Positions 1 to 5,227 of a stretch of 5,229 nucleotides of DNA are shown piece by piece. Below the pieces are notes generated by a model that made no database searches, was not told the origin of the DNA, and worked only from the letters and a program-made list of their open reading frames with translations. A program made the translations under genes and the position numbers. Every line of letters begins with the position of its first letter. The stretch's first letter is position 1. Origin of the DNA: Candidatus Nitrosopolaris rasttigaisensis (GTDB lineage: Archaea; Thermoproteota; Nitrososphaeria; Nitrososphaerales; Nitrososphaeraceae); assembly GCA_933226995.1 (NCBI GenBank), contig CAKOFP010000055.1, positions 1-5,229 on the forward strand, given 5' to 3'.

Positions 1-315
1 GAGGAACTCTACTTATATTGTCAAGCAAATAACATAAACTTTCCAGAATTACGAGATGCTCTGAATACTAAATGGAATGTCAACATTTTAGAACCAAGAG
101 AAGGCATAGGGGGACACTGCCTGCCAAAAGATACAAAGATGTTTCTTCACTCATCCAAGACTATAAGAAGCAAAATACTTACAGCAGCTATGGAAGCGGA
201 TCTGGACTACAGGAGAAGTACACACTTTGGGTACCGCTCTTCTCAAAATTCGTCTAGTCTTACTGAAGATTCATCCGACGACTCTGATCGGGATCAGTTG
301 ATTTCTTCGCGTTAA
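1..315 (+). CDS. Nucleotide-sugar (UDP-sugar) dehydrogenase, C-terminal part; 5' end outside the window
   Basis: The first frame is open from base 1 to a TAA at 313-315 and gives 104 residues of a UDP-glucose/GDP-mannose dehydrogenase family protein. The family oxidises the C6 alcohol of an NDP-sugar to a carboxylate with two NAD+, supplying uronic acids for cell-surface glycans. Seen: the central-domain motif ALNTKWNV (residues 20-27), then EPREGIGGHCLPKDTKMF (31-48), whose Cys40 (codon 118-120) is the expected catalytic nucleophile. Only 64 residues follow that Cys, ending in a Ser/Asp-rich tail (SSSLTEDSSDDSDRD). Three-domain members usually carry well over 100 residues there for the C-terminal NDP-sugar-binding domain, so this is either a short archaeal variant or a truncated gene. 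The NAD-binding domain lies to the left of the window. WecC-like (UDP-ManNAc) specificity is possible but cannot be settled from this part. Confidence 0.85.
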   Translation, partial: EELYLYCQANNINFPELRDALNTKWNVNILEPREGIGGHCLPKDTKMFLHSSKTIRSKILTAAMEADLDYRRSTHFGYRSSQNSSSLTEDSSDDSDRDQLISSR

Positions 316-1326
316 AGAAGCTGGTTTGCGGATATGTTAAAGATATCAGCTTGAATATTCAAAGATGAGAAATGAAATGTGTCGCCCTTACAGAGGGAAA
401 GCCTTCTCTCGACGTCCTTCAATCGTCGTTTGCAACTTCCACAAATAACAGAGATCCCGCGGGTCCGGAAGTGGCATTCTCTTGGCTGGAAATAGATGTA
501 TGATCAAGCATTTCAACAGCGGCCGGCGACAAGCTCAAAATATTCGGCAGAACAATTGTTGCAGTTATCGGAACTTCAAAGGCTAGCATCAGCAAGTTTC
601 GATAAAGGGGTAGATCAAGAGTCTTGAACCTTGCGGAAGTGACAAGTCCTAAAGTGCCTTATCCCATAACTATATCTCTCTGTGTGGACAAAGGCCCCTA
701 TCATTCAGCACAGCATAATCTGTAGCCGCACGAATTGTTTTTGACCTGTGGATATCCGGCGTGGATCACATTTAAGTTAGGCGACAGTAGGCTTAGCAAG
801 CGCGTTGTCCTTTCTTCGCAAGAATTCTTTTCACTCAGGAACCCTTAACTCCCGTCGGCGTATACAACACTCGACTTCAAGAAAATCTATGGTACTGCCG
901 TAACCTAGTCCGTGTGGGCCGCTTGAATTATTTGCCATCATCTCGCCGACCGTGCAATGATTGCTACTCGCAGGATCAGGGGGAAATTTTCCTCTCCTCC
1001 TCAATTCTCTGTCAAGTACATCTTTGACTGTACCTGGCTCAACCACAACATAATCGTCTTCACTTTCTATAATCTGGTTCATGTGTTTTGTAAAATCAAT
1101 TATTACACTATTAGATATTGTCCGAGAAGGCCTGTTCCTGCTCCCCTTGCAGTAATAGGCAAATTATTAGTGAAACTATAGACAAATTTTTTGTATGTCA
1201 TATTTATCCATTGGATTGACAACCGCCAATGGAGGAAGACTATAATGACTTGCGTCAACTGAATAAAACTCTCGACTCCATCCATCATCAAATACTTCGT
1301 AGCTCGTCAGCAACCAATTCTGTCAA
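312..1326 (-). pseudogene. Decayed FAD-linked oxidase (glycolate oxidase / D-lactate dehydrogenase GlcD type), frameshifted
   Basis: Joining frames on the - strand restores a consistent FAD-binding oxidase (PCMH/GlcD type, which oxidises 2-hydroxy acids such as lactate or glycolate). In order: LTELVADELRSI (1326-1291); DDGWSREFYSVDASHYSLPP and AVVNPMDKYDIQKIC (1289-1182); YSFTNNLPITARGAGTGLLGQ minus its first residue is the FAD-pyrophosphate region (1180-1118); SNSVIIDFTKHMNQ, VVVEPGTV, KFPPDPASSNHCTVGEMMAN and NSSGPHGLGYGSTIDFLE (1115-870); VVYADGS (868-848); LSEKNSCEE, GYPQVKNNSCGYRL (to about 716); AVLNDRG (714-694); GTLGLVTSARFKTLDLP onward to SLLFVEVANDD (658-422); LKDVERRLSLCKG (422-384). 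Frames change near 1290, 1181, 1116, 869, 715 and 421. In-frame TAA stops lie at 847-845, where homologs suggest Leu, and 661-659, where Glu is expected. The C-terminal catalytic part is absent, cut off near the end of the dehydrogenase gene. The sequence style resembles the large GlcD forms fused to an Fe-S module. TTG at 1326 is the likely original leaderless start. Confidence 0.85.
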
Positions 1327-1348
1327 GTCAGTTAACCGGGATTAGCAT

Positions 1349-1357
1349 TATTTATAT
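1349..1357 (-). promoter_or_regulatory. Box A (TATA) of the oxidase relic
   Basis: On the - strand this reads TATATAAAT. Its centre is about 27 bases before the proposed TTG start at 1326, the spacing expected for a leaderless archaeal transcript. Read on the + strand the same site is TTTATATA, but I find no supported gene at the matching distance on that side. The promoter seems to have outlived its gene. Confidence 0.5.
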
Positions 1358-1368
1358 ACATACATGTA

Positions 1369-1389
1369 ATAGCATGGATTCAATGCTAT
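1369..1389. repeat. Inverted repeat, 7-bp perfect arms, 7-base loop
   Basis: ATAGCAT at 1369-1375 is repeated as its exact reverse complement ATGCTAT at 1383-1389, around the loop GGATTCA. It lies just upstream of the oxidase relic's box A. It is the position where a regulator operator could sit, but a 7-bp inverted repeat in AT-rich DNA can also arise by chance. No long T-run follows on either strand, so a terminator is unlikely. Confidence 0.4.
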
Positions 1390-1642
1390 CCAAATCAAGA
1401 ATTAGGCTGTGCCGTTCTCATTCCATGACTTTATCGTGTAAATTCCCCAGACTCTTCCGAATAACTTGATCATGCCATCTCATATATATTCGGATTTAGG
1501 AAACGTGGGATATTTTTGCTGAATCATGTGTACTTTATTAAGAACAATAGATGCTGGATAACGTATCACCTGATGCATTGTTCTATAGAGAGGCTTTCCG
1601 AGTTAGATTGAATTCCGAGCTTCGGTGTCTGAGATGATATGA
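1390..1642. other. Intergenic stretch without a supported gene
   Basis: Together with 1327-1389 this gives more than 300 bases with no convincing gene between the oxidase relic and hjc. Only short open frames occur: about 32 codons on the - strand beginning MHQVIRYPASIV near 1579, and 31 codons on the + strand from ATG 1374. None has a motif I recognise. No tRNA fold or C/D box pair was found. Possible TATA-like strings are at 1532-1540 and 1581-1589 (ctatag), the latter about 55-60 bases before hjc, but neither is at a typical leaderless distance. Confidence 0.5.
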
Positions 1643-2134
1643 TTGGTCAATATTCGAAGAAGCAGGGGCTATAGTTTCGAGCACAGATTAGTTCAAAAAC
1701 TCAATAGCGGCGATTGGAATGCCAGGCGTTTAGGCGGATCTAGCACTGGGTTGCCGGATATCATCGCTGTTAATAATAACGCAGGCACTTTGCTGACAAT
1801 AGAAGCCAAATCCGGAACAGGAGACATTTTGTATGTTCCTGCCGACCAAATACAACGGTGTTCGCTAATTGGCCAAATGTTCAGTTATTATGAAAAAAGG
1901 CACATAGTACTGGCGTTTAAGTTCATGAGAAAGAAGAGATTTAAACGCAAAGCTCAAATCGTGTACGAATGGCGCCGGCTGGTAGAACATTACAAACTTG
2001 CAGATATTCTATCCAAAAGAACCGAATATCCGGTGGTAAAATGCTTGTATAACGGCACGACTTTTGCTATCCACCAAGGTAGATGTACAAAGTTGACACT
2101 ACCCCAGTATCGAATGCCCTTTATGAAGAGCTGA
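1643..2134 (+). CDS. hjc: Archaeal Holliday junction resolvase, Hjc type, with C-terminal extension
   Basis: The 163-residue product carries the PD-(D/E)XK nuclease core of archaeal Hjc, which as a dimer cuts four-way DNA junctions during recombination and fork repair. Seen: RRSRGYSFEHRLV (5-17) with Glu13; RRLGGSSTGLPDI (28-40) with Asp39; LTIEAKSG (51-58) with Glu54 and Lys56. These match the conserved E...D...E-x-K metal site. A Gln (QIQRC, 69-73) follows in the usual junction-binding helix region. Typical Hjc proteins are about 120-145 residues; here a basic stretch (RKKRFKRK, 96-103) and a further 60 residues follow, with no motif I recognise. The start is TTG at 1643: a TGA lies directly before it in frame and no ATG follows before the Glu13 motif. 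No good Shine-Dalgarno sequence is visible. The gene appears monocistronic, 167 bases before the next gene. Confidence 0.88.
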   Translation: MVNIRRSRGYSFEHRLVQKLNSGDWNARRLGGSSTGLPDIIAVNNNAGTLLTIEAKSGTGDILYVPADQIQRCSLIGQMFSYYEKRHIVLAFKFMRKKRFKRKAQIVYEWRRLVEHYKLADILSKRTEYPVVKCLYNGTTFAIHQGRCTKLTLPQYRMPFMKS

Positions 2135-2189
2135 GACGAATGGATGTCAATCAAGATATGGGCGAGCCAACAACTAGAAATAAGATCAG

Positions 2190-2208
2190 AGTCTTCATTT
2201 TTAAGACT
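2190..2208. repeat. Hairpin with T-rich loop downstream of hjc
   Basis: AGTCTT at 2190-2195 pairs with AAGACT at 2203-2208 around the loop CATTTTT. It lies 56 bases after the hjc stop. Archaeal termination depends mainly on a T-run in the non-template strand, and this loop supplies five T in a row, so the site could end the hjc transcript. The stem is short and the function is an inference. Confidence 0.35.
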
Positions 2209-2271
2209 AATTACTTTGGATACCATTAACCGGTCAAAAAGCTCCAACTTCGTTCATCTGGACAATAAAGC

Positions 2272-2278
2272 CTTTATT
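2272..2278 (+). promoter_or_regulatory. Possible box A of the TRAX-like gene
   Basis: CTTTATT lies 24-30 bases before the ATG at 2302, which would suit a leaderless transcript. No Shine-Dalgarno sequence is present between it and the start. The match to TTTAWATA is only partial, so this is a weak call. Confidence 0.35.
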
Positions 2279-2301
2279 GACTTACTCGTTATTATTGTCT
2301 C

Positions 2302-2934
2302 ATGGTGATCACGAACCTTCAAGCTTCGTTAGATGATTTACACGAGCAATTGAAAAGCATTGAGGAGAGAAGAGAAAAACTGATTACTGGAACTCGCAAG
2401 GTCATACTTCTATGTGGAAAATCCATAGTCGATTTGCACCGTAATGAAATAAAAGAAGGAGACAAAAAAATTGAAGAAGCACGGATGCTGCTGAATGAAT
2501 TTAGGCCATACGCCAAGACAGATCTTCAAAGATACATGGTTGATGCAGAACAGGAATTCGTGGAGGCATCCATGTTAAAATCTATCTGCGAGGGTTCACC
2601 ACTGCCGCTTCGAGAGGATCTTAACGTATCTGGTCCCTCATATATAACAGGTATCTTGGATACGATAGGAGAAATAAAGCGTCTAGTATATGACCGGATG
2701 CGAACCTCCCAAACAACAGACGTAATAAGACTGTTCAGTCTAATGCAAGAATTGTATAACGCAGTATATGTGTTGGGCGTTTATGATAATCTTATCCCCG
2801 GACTCAGAAGAAAATTAGATATCTCAAAAATGATCACCGAAGATGTTAGAGCTGCTGTTACCGAAGATTCTAGGAGAGAGTTAATGATAAACGCTCTGGC
2901 GATATTAGAAAAAAAAATGAAAGATCATTTTTAG
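2302..2934 (+). CDS. Translin/TRAX-family RNA-binding protein, probable endoribonuclease (archaeal C3PO-like)
   Basis: The 210-residue, nearly all-helical product matches the archaeal translin family (COG2178, TRAX-like). Eukaryotic TRAX is the catalytic subunit of C3PO, an octameric shell that cuts single-stranded RNA inside its cavity; an archaeal homolog also forms an octamer. Seen: a charged N-terminal helix (8-30), then DAEQEFVEA (81-89), LDTIGEIKRLVYD (119-131) and LIPGLRRKLD (164-173), all family hallmarks. Glu85, Glu88 and Asp120 sit where TRAX has its two Glu and one Asp catalytic residues, so activity is likely retained. ATG at 2302 is the first ATG after an upstream in-frame stop and has a TATA-like string 24-30 bases before it. 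The 3' end contains nine A in a row (2909-2917), encoding Lys-Lys. The gene converges on the geranylgeranyl reductase gene with a 65-base gap. The RNA substrate is unknown. Confidence 0.85.
   Translation: MVITNLQASLDDLHEQLKSIEERREKLITGTRKVILLCGKSIVDLHRNEIKEGDKKIEEARMLLNEFRPYAKTDLQRYMVDAEQEFVEASMLKSICEGSPLPLREDLNVSGPSYITGILDTIGEIKRLVYDRMRTSQTTDVIRLFSLMQELYNAVYVLGVYDNLIPGLRRKLDISKMITEDVRAAVTEDSRRELMINALAILEKKMKDHF
2909..2917 (-). terminator. Possible T-tract terminator of the reductase gene, inside the 3' end of the TRAX-like gene
   Basis: Nine A on the + strand give a nine-T run on the - strand, 83 bases past the reductase stop codon. Archaeal RNA polymerase stops at such oligo-T tracts. There is no other comparable T-run on the - strand between the two stop codons. 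This would make the two convergent 3' ends overlap. Inferred from sequence only. Confidence 0.4.
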
Positions 2935-2979
2935 ATGATATGTGGCGAAATAGACTTATATCGACTCCGTCATATTTTT
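2928..2979 (+). terminator. Possible T-tract terminators of the TRAX-like gene
   Basis: There are two runs of five T on the + strand. One overlaps the stop codon (2928-2932) and one lies 41 bases after it (2975-2979). The second is the likelier end point. There is no strong hairpin before either. Confidence 0.35.
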
Positions 2980-2999
2980 GAAGCCGATCCCAAATTTTG

Positions 3000-4457
3000 T
3001 CATGACATTTTGACAAACGCGTCGTTTAAAGTCTCATGCAAGATCTTTTGCCAGTCCAAAAAGTGTTCAGGATCAGCCGGGTAGTTATGATAATGTTGCA
3101 TGAGCCTTTCGTTCATGGATGCTGTGCACTTCAGATTCTCTGCGAGTTTTTTATTTAGTGCACCCCTGATGAACATGCCCACTTTATCTACGGTTCCGAA
3201 TTCAGGATGTTCGCCATCTGTTATCTTGTCCACGTCCATTTTTGATAAGAAATGTTTCATACCATAATCGATCTGGTCGTTCGTCAATCCTTGCAGCATT
3301 CGCCGAAACACTTCTAACCCCGCTGTTTTGTAGCCATAGTCATTGACGTAATCTTTATTGTATTTCCATAACTCTTTCTCGGTAGTGTCATTTGCTTCGA
3401 TTGCTTCCACGGCATCCCTTCCAGCTATCGTAGCTGCAATAATTGCCGGACCAATTCCTCCAGCATCCAGCGGTTTGGGCATCCAGGCTGCATCTCCAAC
3501 GACCATATAGCCATTTGCAACCATACAGTCGTTTTGTCTTCTTACCGAAACTGACCATGTGCCCCAGCCATTTCCATCATCCATTTCGCTGTTAGCAACC
3601 CTGGGATTGCCGATCACAGGATTTATGTGCACATATTCGTCTATCAGCATTTTCAAGTCTCTACGGAGCCCCATTTGCTTGTTCCGCAAGTCAAATGCTC
3701 TTGGCTGCACACCAACACCTATATTGACCTTATTTTCTCCTTTAGGGAATACCCAACCGTATCCGCCAGGTGCAAGTTTTTGATCCAAGTGTATAATGCA
3801 ATAGTCTGGGTGAAAAAATGTGTCGTCTTTGCTGGCAATGTCAAAGTCGTAAATATATCTTCCTGTAGCTTCTAAATCATCTTTATCAATTTTGGTCTGA
3901 ATAAACGACTTGATTCGAAGGTTAGTCCTTAAGACCGATGTCACGCCAGTACAGTCGATTACTACCTTTGCAGACTTTCTGAAGATAGATTTATTTAAAA
4001 GATCCTCCCCTTCGACTCCGGTAACAGTATTGTTTTCAATTATCAGGGAACGTAACGCAACACGATCACGCACTTGAATCCCTCGTTCAATTGCGTCTCT
4101 CATTTGCTTTTGCGGTAGCAACTTCCTGTTAAGGATGTAACCTTCCCCATCGAAAGAAACAGCTGTCTTGTGGTTAGGTGAATATGCAATTACACCCTTC
4201 ACAGGATGTTCAATTTCCGGGTACTCCCAATTTATTCCGATTCGCTTTGACATATACTCTACGCTTTTTTTACCTACGGCATCACCACAAATCCATCCAG
4301 TCATAGTTTTTTTACCCATAACAGACAAGGGGTTTCGGTCAACGACAAGGATTCGAAGCAATTCATTTGAATAATGTGCGGCAGATGATGCAACTATCAT
4401 ACCGGCAAGGCCTCCGCCTGCTACGATGATGTCATAATCTGTTTCCCGTAACGACAT
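3000..4457 (-). CDS. Geranylgeranyl reductase family flavoprotein (archaeal lipid or isoprenoid saturation)
   Basis: The 485-residue FAD protein belongs to the geranylgeranyl reductase family, which hydrogenates the double bonds of geranylgeranyl chains. In archaea the main substrate is digeranylgeranyl-glycerophospholipid, giving saturated membrane lipids; quinone side chains are an alternative. Seen: the Rossmann motif VAGGGLAG (12-19), an acidic residue ending strand 2 (VVDRNP, Asp40), TGWICGDAVG (53-62) with the conserved Cys57, YGWVFPKGENKVNIGVG (233-249), and the second FAD motif VVGDAAWMPKPLDAGGIGPA (319-338). The C-terminal 140 residues are helical and poorly characterised. The length is at the long end for the family (often 390-460). 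ATG at 4457 is supported by a box A about 32-39 bases upstream and by the Rossmann motif starting near residue 8. No transmembrane helix is evident; the protein would act at the membrane surface. It is transcribed alone, away from the small hypothetical gene. Confidence 0.9.
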   Translation of the reverse strand: MSLRETDYDIIVAGGGLAGMIVASSAAHYSNELLRILVVDRNPLSVMGKKTMTGWICGDAVGKKSVEYMSKRIGINWEYPEIEHPVKGVIAYSPNHKTAVSFDGEGYILNRKLLPQKQMRDAIERGIQVRDRVALRSLIIENNTVTGVEGEDLLNKSIFRKSAKVVIDCTGVTSVLRTNLRIKSFIQTKIDKDDLEATGRYIYDFDIASKDDTFFHPDYCIIHLDQKLAPGGYGWVFPKGENKVNIGVGVQPRAFDLRNKQMGLRRDLKMLIDEYVHINPVIGNPRVANSEMDDGNGWGTWSVSVRRQNDCMVANGYMVVGDAAWMPKPLDAGGIGPAIIAATIAGRDAVEAIEANDTTEKELWKYNKDYVNDYGYKTAGLEVFRRMLQGLTNDQIDYGMKHFLSKMDVDKITDGEHPEFGTVDKVGMFIRGALNKKLAENLKCTASMNERLMQHYHNYPADPEHFLDWQKILHETLNDAFVKMS

Positions 4458-4488
4458 CGGTTAGATAGGGCGAAAGATGATTACACTC

Positions 4489-4496
4489 TATTTAAA
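4489..4496 (-). promoter_or_regulatory. Box A of the geranylgeranyl reductase gene
   Basis: The - strand reads TTTAAATA, a near-consensus archaeal TATA element, 32-39 bases before the ATG at 4457. Transcription would begin about 25 bases downstream, leaving a leader of about 10 bases. No Shine-Dalgarno sequence precedes the ATG, which agrees with a very short leader. Confidence 0.6.
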
Positions 4497-4611
4497 CTTA
4501 GGGAGTACGAGTTGGGCTCGACACAGGAACTTTCAGGTTCTATTTTTGGGGATGACACTGTGTTCCTTCCCATATTATTTAGCTCAGCTCCGCATACCCC
4601 GGCTAATCTTC

Positions 4612-4623
4612 TCGCTCGAGCGA
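4612..4623. repeat. 12-bp perfect palindrome in the divergent intergenic region
   Basis: TCGCTCGAGCGA equals its own reverse complement. It lies between the promoters of the reductase gene (to the left) and the small hypothetical gene (to the right), about 120 bases from the first and 75 from the second. The position would suit a dimeric regulator, but no second copy is seen in the window. The rest of 4498-4698 has no gene I can support. Confidence 0.4.
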
Positions 4624-4698
4624 CAGGAAATGTATAGAATTTTAGAAATCGCGAGCACCTCATGCTTGTGCTGACCCAACGTGCCTGCATGTCATTGT

Positions 4699-4708
4699 AA
4701 ATATTTAA
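4699..4708 (+). promoter_or_regulatory. Box A of the small hypothetical gene
   Basis: AAATATTTAA lies 26-35 bases before the ATG at 4734, the right spacing for a leaderless or nearly leaderless transcript. No Shine-Dalgarno sequence is present in front of the ATG. The element supports both the reality of the small gene and its start. Confidence 0.55.
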
Positions 4709-4733
4709 GATTGGATGACTCACTTCTTCTCAT

Positions 4734-4973
4734 ATGAATCAGAGACGCCAGAATTCCGGCGCGGATGACGCTGAATACCCACGCACTACAAGAAAAATTA
4801 CGGGAAAAGACCTAAAATGGGATGAAGAATTCAGGATTCAAATAAGTACTCTCGTGGAAATACTCGATGAGAAGGGCATAATAAATAAAAAGGAATATCA
4901 AAGAATTGTCTCAATGCGGCTGCACGAAATATCCAAGGCCCTGGCTTTTGAGGAAATAGATGAAGAGATCTAG
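4734..4973 (+). CDS. Small hypothetical protein, charged and helical
   Basis: The 79-residue product is not recognised as a named family. It has a polar, probably disordered N-terminus (about 1-20), then a basic-to-acidic helical part: ITGKDLKWDEEF (22-33), LVEILDEKGIINKKEYQRI (40-58) and an acidic end (FEEIDEEI). The middle segment resembles the helix-turn-helix hairpin seen at the end of several unrelated proteins (a 'LxEKGIIxxxEY' pattern), perhaps a protein-interaction element. There is no Cys, signal peptide or membrane segment. A box A at 4699-4708 at leaderless distance and codon use like its neighbours support a real gene. It is divergent from the reductase gene and convergent with the tRNA gene, so its context gives no functional clue. 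Confidence 0.65.
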   Translation: MNQRRQNSGADDAEYPRTTRKITGKDLKWDEEFRIQISTLVEILDEKGIINKKEYQRIVSMRLHEISKALAFEEIDEEI

Positions 4974-5076
4974 TCTCGTGCCCCTAAGGTCGATGAATGA
5001 GCGCTGTTTCGTAATGCCGTTTCACCCTTTCACCACTAAACGCACTCCCTTTATGGCTTCACGATGCTTATCTCTT

Positions 5077-5091
5077 AATCTCCAGGAGATT
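5077..5091. repeat. Near-perfect palindrome just past the tRNA 3' end
   Basis: AATCTCC (5077-5083) and GGAGATT (5085-5091) are exact reverse complements around a single central base. It begins four bases beyond the tRNA discriminator base. The bases that follow on the - strand are not T-rich, so a simple terminator is not obvious. A 3'-trailer processing structure or a protein site is possible. Confidence 0.45.
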
Positions 5092-5095
5092 GAAG

Positions 5096-5192
5096 CGCCG
5101 GGAGAGGGATTCGAACCCTCGAGACCCTTCCGGATCACAAGCTTGCTGTAGAGCTTCCAGGCTTGCGCCCTACCAGGCTAGGCAACCCCGGC
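5096..5192 (-). tRNA. tRNA-Ser(GGA) with a predicted 11-base intron
   Basis: The - strand folds as a class II tRNA. The acceptor stem GCCGGGG (5192-5186) pairs with TCCCGGC (5103-5097), with one G-U pair. The D stem is GCCT/GGGC around AGCCTGGTA. The anticodon stem CAAGC (5165-5161) pairs with GCTTG (5142-5138). There is a long variable arm, GATCC-GGAA-GGGTC (5136-5123), and a T arm GAGGG-TTCGAAT-CCCTC (5120-5104). The long variable arm and the G discriminator (base 5096) indicate serine rather than leucine. The loop closed by the anticodon stem is 18 bases rather than 7; reading C-T-GGA-A and then an intron at 5154-5144 restores a 7-base loop with anticodon GGA (5158-5156). The usual archaeal intron site, after position 37, fits, though the exact boundaries could shift by a base. 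The mature length would be 86 bases; the CCA end is not encoded. Confidence 0.9.
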
Positions 5193-5213
5193 ATAATATC
5201 CCTCGGTAATAAG

Positions 5214-5227
5214 ATTAAATATATTAA
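5214..5227 (-). promoter_or_regulatory. Box A of the tRNA-Ser gene
   Basis: The - strand reads TTAATATATTTAAT, centred about 28 bases before the first tRNA base (5192). This is the normal archaeal TATA position for a tRNA gene whose transcript starts at or just before the mature 5' end. Confidence 0.6.

Noticed and set aside
72..257. 61-residue open frame on the + strand
   Set aside because: It lies in a different frame of the dehydrogenase coding sequence, whose GGHCLPKD motif shows the true frame.
957..1181. 74-residue open frame on the + strand
   Set aside because: It is antisense to the FAD oxidase relic, which has clear family motifs on the - strand.
1480..1579. Short - strand open frame starting MHQVIRYPASIVLNK
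   Set aside because: It is about 32 codons with no motif or promoter; it could be a gene relic but nothing identifies it.
2140..2229. 29-residue open frame beginning MDVNQDMGEPTTRNK, five bases after the hjc stop
   Set aside because: It has no Shine-Dalgarno sequence, no known motif, and runs through the hairpin at 2190-2208. A microprotein cannot be excluded but is not supported.
4481..4723. 80-residue - strand frame, and overlapping + strand frames with no ATG (to about 4640) or from ATG 4477
   Set aside because: Overlapping frames on both strands look about equally likely, none has a recognised motif, and they run across the reductase box A. I treat the stretch as intergenic.
4960..5151. 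63-residue + strand open frame with the string GEGFEPSRPF
   Set aside because: It is the translated antisense of the tRNA T arm, a well-known false protein pattern.
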